Positions 26,666 through 33,669 of a stretch of DNA of 64,000 nt are shown piece after piece. A program made the translations under genes and the position numbers. Location of the stretch: the NCBI GenBank assembly GCA_038253945.1, contig JBBSGR010000012.1:1-64000 (forward strand). The letters run 5' to 3'. The number at the start of each line of letters is the position of its first letter. Position 1 is the stretch's first letter. Under the pieces are notes generated by a model. It saw only the letters and a program-made list of their open reading frames with translations. It searched no databases and was not told the origin of the DNA. This stretch comes from JBBRYW01 sp038253945. Lineage in GTDB: Bacteria > Actinomycetota > Thermoleophilia > Gaiellales > Gaiellaceae.

Positions 26666-27975
26666 AAGGCGCCCGCCCCACGGAAGCGGGCAACTGCGTC
26701 CTCCTGCGCGATGAGCGGCTTCGGATACTCCGCCGTGCCGAGTTCCGGCAAGTAACGCCCCGCGTAAACGCCCTCGGGGTCGAGTCTGTGCTGCTGCCGG
26801 ATCGGATTCAGCATCCGGTTCGGCCGAGTGTCCGTCCCGGTTCCGGCGACCCACTGCCAGTTGCCGGCATTGTTGGCGACATCACCGTCCACGAGGTGGG
26901 CGTAGAAGTGCGCAGCCCCCTGGCGCCAGTCGATGGAGAGGTGTTTTGTGAGGAACGATCCGGCGACGAGCCGCGCGCGGTTGTGCATGAAGCCCTCCAG
27001 CAGGAGTTGCCGCATCCCCGCGTCGACGAGCGGATAGCCGGTTCGGCCCTGCTTCCAGGCCTCGAGGCCCTCGGGGTCGCTGCGCCAGCCTGCGCTGCGC
27101 GGCCGAAAATCGTCCCGGGAGATCGCCGGAGCCGCGGCGAGCAACTGGTGATGGAAATCGCGCCAACAGAGCTGCCGGACGAATCCCTCGCCGCCCTCTC
27201 GGGCGAGCGCCAGCTCAGCCACCTCGCCCGGCGAAACGCAACCGAAGTGGAGGTAGGGTGAGAGCCGTGAGGTTGCATCCGCGGCGAGGTTGTCTCGCAG
27301 TGCGTCGTAGCATTTGAGCCCGTGCTCGAGCCAGCGCTCGAGGCGCGCCCGGCCCGCGGCCTCGCCGCCCAGCGGCAAATCGGGGGCGGGCAAGCCGGGC
27401 ACGAGCTCGCGCAGCTCCGGGAGCCTCCCAGCGGCGACGCCGCCCGGGAGCACGATCCGTTCCGGCGCCGGCAGGACAGGCCGCCGCGGCTCCACCCGCC
27501 AGCGGCGCCAGTAAGGCGTGAAGACGCGAAAAGCTTCGAGGCCGGCCGGGGAGAGCTCGCCCGGCGGGACGACGGTCACGCCGGGGAATGTCTCGAGCTC
27601 GACCCGCTCGCCCGCGAGACCGCGCCGAAGCCGCCGCTCCCGCTCCTGCGCGTAACCGCTCACGTCCTCACTCAGGAACACGCGCTCGGCCTGCACATCC
27701 CGCACGGCCCGCACCGTCTCCTCGACGACGTCCCCACGCCGAAGGGCAAGCTCGCCTCCTCGGGCGCGGAGCGAGCCGCGGATGGATCGCAACGAGTCGA
27801 GCAGAAACGCGACACGATTGGGCGTGCCGAACGACCTCAGCAGCGCGTCGTCGAGCACGAAGAGCGGAAGCACGCGCTCGAACCGCTCGACCGCGGCGGC
27901 CAGAGCCGGATTGTCGTGAACGCGCAAATCGCGCGTGAACAAGACGACCGCGGAACCCTGCAGGCGTTCCTCCAT
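26662..27975 (-). CDS. phr: Deoxyribodipyrimidine photolyase (CPD photolyase/cryptochrome family)
   Basis: 437 residues from ATG 27975, which gives the typical start AVVLFTRDLRVHDNPAL. The N-terminal alpha/beta antenna domain ends near 130; the FAD domain has ATSRLSPYLHFGCVSPGE, CWRDFHHQLL, GYPLVDAGMRQL, HNRARLVAGSFLTKHL and DGDVANNAGNWQWVAGTGTD. All core FAD and Trp-chain motifs are intact. It splits UV-induced pyrimidine dimers with blue light. It heads the operon with the unknown protein and the SDR, and probably belongs to the CarH regulon, although no clear 11-bp array precedes it; one GTACAG lies at 27999. Confidence 0.93.
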   Translation of the reverse strand: MEERLQGSAVVLFTRDLRVHDNPALAAAVERFERVLPLFVLDDALLRSFGTPNRVAFLLDSLRSIRGSLRARGGELALRRGDVVEETVRAVRDVQAERVFLSEDVSGYAQERERRLRRGLAGERVELETFPGVTVVPPGELSPAGLEAFRVFTPYWRRWRVEPRRPVLPAPERIVLPGGVAAGRLPELRELVPGLPAPDLPLGGEAAGRARLERWLEHGLKCYDALRDNLAADATSRLSPYLHFGCVSPGEVAELALAREGGEGFVRQLCWRDFHHQLLAAAPAISRDDFRPRSAGWRSDPEGLEAWKQGRTGYPLVDAGMRQLLLEGFMHNRARLVAGSFLTKHLSIDWRQGAAHFYAHLVDGDVANNAGNWQWVAGTGTDTRPNRMLNPIRQQHRLDPEGVYAGRYLPELGTAEYPKPLIAQEDAVARFRGAGAL

Positions 27976-28099
27976 AATCGGACGAAGAGCAGGCCAGAGT
28001 ACAGCCAACACGACGCACGACCCGACAGCCACCTCACCCGCGACCGAGCGCTGATAGGCGAATTGAGGATCGGAACGGTCAGCCGCCTGGCGCTGCCTG

Positions 28100-28234
28100 G
28101 GCAAATCGCGCCGCCACGCTCCTGCTCGAAGCGCCAGTAGCCACGGTTCTTGATCTTGATCCAGTCGCGCCGACCAGGCCGGTAGGGCTGCCCAGCCGCT
28201 TCGCCACGATTCCCTCGAGGTCTCGCTCGCAGAC
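28100..28234 (-). pseudogene. ATP-dependent DNA ligase, short C-terminal-side fragment
   Basis: VCERDLEGIVAKRLG in one frame and, after a frameshift, PYRPGRRDWIKIKNRGYWRFEQER. These are ligase motifs IV-V of the LigD/ATP-ligase adenylation domain (EGIVAKR, WIKIKN). Both ends are missing. Confidence 0.75.
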
Positions 28235-28318
28235 CGCCGCTCGTGACACAAGAGCTTGGCACTCGCGTAATGCGGTCTATCGGCTCAGCGGAGCCGGGCT
28301 CGGGGCGGCGGGGGATTT

Positions 28319-28337
28319 TGTCAGTGTCGCGCTGACA
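28319..28337. repeat. Inverted repeat TGTCAG-N7-CTGACA
   Basis: TGTCAGtgtcgcgCTGACA. A similar site (TTGTCA-cgc-TGACAA) is at 39135-39149. Both lie next to remnant-rich sequence. They may be regulator or transposon-end sites; nothing decides it. Confidence 0.35.
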
Positions 28338-28451
28338 GAAACTCACGGGGTGCCGGCGGGGGGTGGGCCCTCAAGCACACCCAAAAACTCCCTCCCCCGG
28401 ATCGCGTCGCCTGCGGTAACAGCAACCGTGTGGGGTGCGTAAACCCATCAG

Positions 28452-28700
28452 TCATGCTGCCGCCGCGTATTCGTGGATGAGGCCGCCGAGACGATCCCGT
28501 CGGTGGATGTGATCCGCTTCGGTGGGGCTGACGAGGCGTAGACGCCGTTCTGGAGTCGCTGGTGACAGGCCGAGCGCTCGATGCGGCCTGTGGCTGTAAT
28601 GGTCGACGTAGACATGGAGCACCTGTTCAAGCTGTCGTCGGCTTGTGATCAGGATCCAGTCGAGGCAGTCGCGCCGGACTGCCTTGACTGGCTCTCCATA
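28452..28700 (-). pseudogene. 3' tail of an IS481/IS3-like integrase-core transposase
   Basis: About 82 codons: YGEPVKAVRRDCLDWILITS, RRQLEQVLHVYVDHYSHRPH, RALGLSPATPERRL and DRLGGLIHEYAAAA before TGA. The catalytic Glu region should lie just upstream but is lost; a stop occurs two codons before the homology starts. It faces the plus-strand tail at 28.8 kb. Confidence 0.8.
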
Positions 28701-28816
28701 GTGTCAGCGACGGCCTGCCCAACCTGCGTCTCCCTGGAAGCCCCTGTCCCGGAACAACCGGCGACGCTAGCTCTTCCTTCGGACGCGAGACCTCCATCCG
28801 GCGATCTTCATGCCCC

Positions 28817-28966
28817 TACAACACGCACAGGCCGCAGCGCGCATTCGGGCTGACAGCACCGATACCAGGGGCCCGCCTACGCCTCGTCGGTTCGAACCCG
28901 CCAGTCCAGCTCCACCGACGCGACCGACTCGGCGGACTGCTCCACGAATACGTGCGAGCAGCATGA
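28817..28966 (+). pseudogene. 3' tail of an IS481/IS3-like integrase-core transposase
   Basis: 50 codons: YNTHRPQRAFGLTAPIPGAR, then RRDRLGGLLHEYVRAA and TGA. It is the same module as the other tails, but the internal sequence differs, so it derives from a different copy. Confidence 0.75.
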
Positions 28967-29384
28967 CGGATGGATTTGCGTACCCGACAGGCTGACCGGG
29001 CCGTCGGTACGTAGCGATCTCGGCGCCACCGATCTCGGGCTGACGCTCGGTCGCCGGTGGCGCCACGAGTGGCCGGACTTCAGGCAGCGCCTCTCCCCGC
29101 TCGGCCGCCTGCCCGCAGCGGAAGACCGCGCAGCGCAGCAGGTCGCCGAGACGGAGTCACGATCCGCGGAGTCATCCGCCCTGGATGTGCCAGAGCTGGC
29201 CGGTCCAACGTCGGCTATCGGCCCGTCCAACTCGCACACGTTCCAACCGATGAAGGGCTCCCTACTCGCCGGCTGCGGCTTCACGCCGAGCTCGTCGAAG
29301 GGGCGCGCCGCGACCTCGCCGCGGCTCGCCCGCGGCCAGCCCCGCGGCTCCAGGGCGACTTGCGTCTGTCCGGCCTCGATGGTC
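28967..29384. other. Gap, no gene recognised
   Basis: About 420 bases. The plus strand keeps a long frame with TLGRRWRHEWPDFRQRLSPL but no family is recognised; the minus frame is the likely shadow. Possibly a decayed gene. Confidence 0.3.
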
Positions 29385-29900
29385 TTATCTACGCCCCCGA
29401 AGACGACCTCGATCAGGAGGAGCCACGCAGCCGGGGCTTGGGGCGTCATCCCTGCCGGGGACACCCGACGCGGTCACGATTGTGAAGTACGCGACGGCGG
29501 GCGTCGCGCCGTAGTTCTTGACCTCCATGGGCTCGCCGACTGGCTCGACGAACGCCTGGCCGGCCGAGAGCTTCGTCTCGACGCAGTTGGCGTTGAAGAC
29601 CGAGAGGTCCCCGGACTTCAGGGTGAAGAGCACTAGGCCCGAGTGTGTGTGCCAGCCCGAGTGGCCACCCGGCTGCCATGTTTGCGTGACCATGAGGATG
29701 TCGGTCGGTCCATCTGTCTTGAACTTGATCTCGCCGGTGCTGACCTTCGCGTCGGCAGGGTTCGACCCGCGGTTGAGGATTGTCCCGACTGTACCCTCGC
29801 CTGGCGTCGCAAGCGCGACGCCAACGGCAACGGCGGCGGACACCGCCACCACAGCCACGACCAGTGCCCAGTGCCGTGCGTGAGTCCTTTCCCTGTTCAT
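29385..29900 (-). CDS. Exported or membrane-anchored cupin-domain protein
   Basis: 171 residues. The ATG at 29900 has GGAG eight bases upstream. A hydrophobic segment at about 10-32 (ALVVAVVAVSAAVAVGVAL) precedes a cupin barrel with TWQPGGHSGWHTHSGLVLF, which carries the paired histidines of cupin motif 1, and EPVGEPMEVKNYGATPAVAYF as motif 2. A metal-binding sensor or enzyme outside the membrane is likely. The last 25 residues (PSPGCVAPPDRGRLRGRR) do not look native and may result from a truncation. Confidence 0.75.
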   Translation of the reverse strand: MNRERTHARHWALVVAVVAVSAAVAVGVALATPGEGTVGTILNRGSNPADAKVSTGEIKFKTDGPTDILMVTQTWQPGGHSGWHTHSGLVLFTLKSGDLSVFNANCVETKLSAGQAFVEPVGEPMEVKNYGATPAVAYFTIVTASGVPGRDDAPSPGCVAPPDRGRLRGRR

Positions 29901-30069
29901 TTCCGTGTCTCCGTTCATGTTGCGTTGTCGGCAGTCGGCGCTCGCGGTCAAGGAGAACGACGCGGTGGCCGCGGTTACGAGTGCGGATCCTGCTTCGAAC
30001 TGCCTTTGCCACCGTCGATCGCCACCACTTCGATCCTCCTTTCGTGCGGTCGGGAACCACTGGTGCGCC

Positions 30070-30423
30070 TCACGGCCGGCTCCCCTCTGCTCCGGTCGTG
30101 CGCGAGGGTCTCGTCGACGTCGCCGCCTCGATCGCGATGTCTCCTGCAGAAGAAGCGTTGCCCGCGATGGATCGCTCGGCGGAGTCGTTGCGCTGCTGCG
30201 ACAAGGAGGCGGGCGCCGTGGTTGTCGGCAACGGCGACAGAAACGAGCCCGGCGACATCGGCCTGCGGTCGGTGGGGATCACGACGGTCGCCACGAGGAA
30301 GCCGCAAGTCGCAAGCGAGGCTAGGAGCGCCCACCTGAGGCCGCGTGCCGCGGTCGCCCGGCGATGCTGGTGAGCCGCCAGCCGGCTACCGGCTCTCGGG
30401 TCGATGCGAATGCTTACTTCCAT
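30070..30423 (-). CDS. Possible small membrane-anchored protein
   Basis: 117 residues from ATG 30423: basic N-terminus, one membrane segment (WALLASLATCGFLVATVVI), then a Ser/Thr/Pro-rich tail. No ribosome site is clear. It lies upstream of the cupin gene and divergent from the receiver gene. Confidence 0.35.
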   Translation of the reverse strand: MEVSIRIDPRAGSRLAAHQHRRATAARGLRWALLASLATCGFLVATVVIPTDRRPMSPGSFLSPLPTTTAPASLSQQRNDSAERSIAGNASSAGDIAIEAATSTRPSRTTGAEGSRP

Positions 30424-30549
30424 GGCGACGACGCTAGCCGCCTCCCGAAACCCGCGCATCGATGAAAACCCCAAATTGCACCTCAACGGGCGCAGGACCG
30501 GGGATTTCCCTTATGGCGGTCGCGGGCCTAGCATGTGAGGATCCGCGTA

Positions 30550-30909
30550 GTGGCAACGACCGTGCTGATCGTCGACGATCACGCCGTCTTCCGCCGCTTC
30601 GCCCACCGGCTGCTGGAAGCAGACGGCTTCGATGTGATTGGCGAGGCGGCAGACGGGTCGTCGGCGGTCGAACTCGCACGCGCTCTACGCCCGCAGGTCG
30701 TCCTCTTGGACATTGTGCTTCCGGACGTGGATGGGTTCGCCGTCGCCGACTCACTCGCGGCCGCCGCGCCCTCCTCCTCCGTGGTCTTGACGTCGAGCCG
30801 CGACGCGGATGATTTCGGAGAGCGGCTGCACCATACGTCCGCGCGAGGGTTCATCCACAAGCACGACCTGTCGGCCGCCCGGCTTTGGGCACTCATCGAG
30901 GCGGCGTGA
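30550..30909 (+). CDS. Stand-alone response-regulator receiver domain
   Basis: 119 residues, only a CheY-like receiver: VLIVDDHAVFRRF with the acidic pair, phosphoacceptor Asp in VVLLDIVLPDVDG, Ser in VVLTSSRD and Lys in FIHKHDL. No output domain. GTG at 30550 follows GAGGATCC at a good distance. Its stop overlaps the histidine kinase start, so it probably serves as a modulator or phosphate sink for that kinase. Confidence 0.85.
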   Translation: MATTVLIVDDHAVFRRFAHRLLEADGFDVIGEAADGSSAVELARALRPQVVLLDIVLPDVDGFAVADSLAAAAPSSSVVLTSSRDADDFGERLHHTSARGFIHKHDLSAARLWALIEAA

Positions 30910-32627
30910 CAGCGACAGCCCTACGCGCCGCCTTGGCCGCAGGAGGTTTGGCCCTCGGAGCGGTGACGGTCATCCTCTCCCGCTCGGTGCCGGAAGAACC
31001 GGTGGATTACGCGCACATCGTCGTGTATATCGGGATCAGTTGGTCGTTCATCTCCGCGGGACTCGTGGCGTGGCGGGGGCGGCCGAAGAATCCGGTGGGC
31101 GTGCTGCTGGTGGCGGCGGGTCTGGTTCGCTTCAGTAGCCAGATCGGCTGGTGGGGCAACGGGTTCGCCGAGCTGGTGGTTGGACTCGGCCGCAACTTCT
31201 TCCTCGCCCTCGTGGCGCACGTGATCGTCGTCTTTCCGGCCGGCCGGCTCCGGTCGGGGCTCGAGCGGATGATCGTCGCGGCCGCGTACGCGCTCGCGAT
31301 CCTTGGTTACGTCGTCCCTAACGCCTTTGATGATGGCTGGACGCCGAACGTCCTCTTCGTCTATGCGAGCCCGACCGCCGTCACCGTGCTCGGTGATCTT
31401 TTCGACATCGCGGCGATCGTGATCGCGCTCCTGCTGGTGGCGCTCGTCGTCGCCCGCTGGCGGAACGGAAGCCGGCCCGCACGGCGCGCGCTCGCCCCGC
31501 TGATCTTGACCGCGCCTCTGGCATGCGTGGTCGCGGCTGCCGCCTTGGCACACGACGAGCTCGGCGTCTCGTTCACCCGACCTGTCGACGCGGCGCTCGG
31601 CTGGGGTGGCATTACAACAGCCATGATTCCGTTGGCGCTGCTCGTCGGTCTGCTTCGCACGCGCCTGCATCGCAGCGTCGTGGCGGACTTGCTCGTTCGG
31701 CTCGAGAGGTCCGCCGACCCGAGCGATGTGCGGCAAGCGCTCGCGGAAACCCTGGGCGATCCCTCGCTCGAGCTCGCGTTCCCGCTCGCCTCCGGTGCAG
31801 CCTGCGTCGACGAGCACGGCAACACCGTCGAGCTCCCGGCGCCGGGTGGCGGCCGCGCGCTGACGAACCTTTCCGACAACGGGCGGACTGTCGCAGTGCT
31901 CATCTACGACCCGTTTCTGCTCGAGGAGCCGGAGCTGGTCGCCGCCGCGGCGAGCGCGGCGCGACTGACGCTCGAAAACACGCGCCTACAAGCGGAGCTG
32001 CGGGCACAACTCGTTGAGGTTCGCGCGTCCCGGGCGCGGATCGTCGTGGCCGGCGACTCCGAGCGTCGCCGACTCGAACGAAACCTGCACGACGGCGCGC
32101 AGCAACGGCTGCTCGGGATCCGGCTCGCGCTCAGCCTCGCCCGCAGCCACGCCGGCGACGCCGCGGAGGTCGAGGGGTTGCTCGCGGAGGCCGAGCAGGA
32201 ATTGCAAGACGCGCTCGAGGAGCTTCGCGCGCTCGCACGCGGGATTCATCCCGCTCGGCTCACCGACGAAGGACTCCGCGCCGCCCTGGCCGCGCTCGCG
32301 CGGCGTGCCACCATTCCCGTCAAGGTCGCCGCGCCACCCGGACGCCTGCCCACCGCAGTCGAGCAGGCCGCGTATTACGTCGCCTCCGAGGCGCTCGCGA
32401 ATGTCGCAAAGCATGCCGCTGCCTCGCACGCAGCTGTGACGGTCACGCAGTCCAACGGCGCGCTCGTGGTCGAGGTTGTCGACGACGGCTCGGGCGGAGC
32501 CGACGCGGCGAACGGCACCGGGCTCCGCGGGCTGCGCGACCGCGTCGAGGCGCTCGACGGCAGACTTGATCTCGCAAGCCCCGTCGGCGGCGGCACACGT
32601 CTGCGGGCTGAGCTTCCATGCGCCTGA
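30906..32627 (+). CDS. Membrane histidine kinase of the NarL type (HisKA_3)
   Basis: 573 residues from GTG 30906, which overlaps the receiver stop (GTGA). About eight membrane spans form the N-terminal 240 residues. Then a GAF-like or degenerate linker (about 250-350), a coiled segment, the dimerisation/phosphoacceptor helix RLERNLHDGAQQRLLGI, and the HATPase with ASEALANVAKHAAAS (N-box) and VVDDGSGGADAANGTGLRGL (G-boxes). It phosphorylates the LuxR-type regulator encoded next. The sensed signal is unknown. Confidence 0.9.
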   Translation: MTATALRAALAAGGLALGAVTVILSRSVPEEPVDYAHIVVYIGISWSFISAGLVAWRGRPKNPVGVLLVAAGLVRFSSQIGWWGNGFAELVVGLGRNFFLALVAHVIVVFPAGRLRSGLERMIVAAAYALAILGYVVPNAFDDGWTPNVLFVYASPTAVTVLGDLFDIAAIVIALLLVALVVARWRNGSRPARRALAPLILTAPLACVVAAAALAHDELGVSFTRPVDAALGWGGITTAMIPLALLVGLLRTRLHRSVVADLLVRLERSADPSDVRQALAETLGDPSLELAFPLASGAACVDEHGNTVELPAPGGGRALTNLSDNGRTVAVLIYDPFLLEEPELVAAAASAARLTLENTRLQAELRAQLVEVRASRARIVVAGDSERRRLERNLHDGAQQRLLGIRLALSLARSHAGDAAEVEGLLAEAEQELQDALEELRALARGIHPARLTDEGLRAALAALARRATIPVKVAAPPGRLPTAVEQAAYYVASEALANVAKHAAASHAAVTVTQSNGALVVEVVDDGSGGADAANGTGLRGLRDRVEALDGRLDLASPVGGGTRLRAELPCA

Positions 32628-33304
32628 TCCTCGCCGACGACGCGACCCTGATCCGTACCGGGATCGCACGGCTGCTGGCCGACCGTGGCTTCGAAATTAC
32701 CGCCGAGGTCGCCGACGCGGAGGCTCTCCTGCACGAAGTCGCGCGCAACCCGCCGGACGCTGTCGTAGTCGACATCCGGATGCCCCCGACGTTCACCGAC
32801 GAAGGCCTTCGTGCTGCCGATCAGATCCGCCGGAACTACCCTGAGGTTGCCGTCCTCGTGCTCTCGCAACACGTCGAAGTCGAGTACGCGATGCGGCTGC
32901 TCAAGGACGCCTCGACCCGCGTCGGCTACCTGCTCAAAGACCGCGTCGCCGACATCGACGCTTTTGTCGCCACACTCGACCACGTGACAAGCGGCGGATC
33001 AGTCCTCGATCCCGCGCTCGTTGCCGAACTGGTCGCTGCCCCTCGCGACGAGGACCCGCTTGCTGTGCTCACGCCGCGCGAGCGAGAGGTGCTTCAGTTG
33101 GTCGCCGAAGGTCGCACGGATCGAGGCATCGCCGAGGCTCTCTTCGTGACCCGCAAGACGGTCGAGGCGCATGTCCGCAGCATCTTCTCGAGGCTCGACC
33201 TCCCGGCCGCCGCGACGGAAAACCGACGCGTCCACGCCGTGCTCAAGTTCCTTGCGGCACCACCATCGAGCGGCCAAAACGGGCGACCGCTCACGACGAA
33301 ATGA
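32618..33304 (+). CDS. LuxR/NarL-family response regulator
   Basis: 228 residues: receiver domain LILADDATLIRTGI, phosphoacceptor Asp in AVVVDIRMPP, Lys in YLLKDRV; then a LuxR helix-turn-helix LTPREREVLQLVAEGRTDRGI and KTVEAHVRSIFSRLDL. It overlaps the kinase gene by ten bases. Partner of the preceding kinase. Confidence 0.92.
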   Translation: MRLILADDATLIRTGIARLLADRGFEITAEVADAEALLHEVARNPPDAVVVDIRMPPTFTDEGLRAADQIRRNYPEVAVLVLSQHVEVEYAMRLLKDASTRVGYLLKDRVADIDAFVATLDHVTSGGSVLDPALVAELVAAPRDEDPLAVLTPREREVLQLVAEGRTDRGIAEALFVTRKTVEAHVRSIFSRLDLPAAATENRRVHAVLKFLAAPPSSGQNGRPLTTK

Positions 33305-33486
33305 TCGAGAGCGAGTCCGGCGAGATTCCAACCAGGCGATGCGGCGTCTGGCTGAAGGTGAAGCAATTCGGCCCGTCGCGCTGGTCGAGGCGCTCGAGTT
33401 CCATGGAGCCTTCGCTCCGGCGCGTTCGATGACCTGTCTTCGGCCAAGCAAGAATTCCCTGCAAAGCGGGCGCGACCGAGTTTATG
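33305..33486. other. Short gap, no gene recognised
   Basis: Sequence between the regulator stop and the transposase tail; open frames are not recognisable. Confidence 0.3.
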
Positions 33487-33546
33487 CACCCTACGCGCCG
33501 CGACCTCCTTGGCGGGCTTATCCACGAGTACCGAACTGCAGCATGA
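33487..33546 (+). pseudogene. Last 19 codons of an IS481/IS3-like transposase
   Basis: HPTRRDLLGGLIHEYRTAA and TGA. Only the closing motif remains. It is the fourth copy of this tail in the window. Confidence 0.6.
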
Positions 33547-33669
33547 ACCCAGGTTTTGAATGAAACCCCTCAGACTCGTAGCGTATGGCGAACCATCAAA
33601 CGCGTTCGCGGTCTCGGGTGGCGCTCGGACCGCCCTCGACGGTTTCGTCGAGCCCTCGGGAAGCGAACC

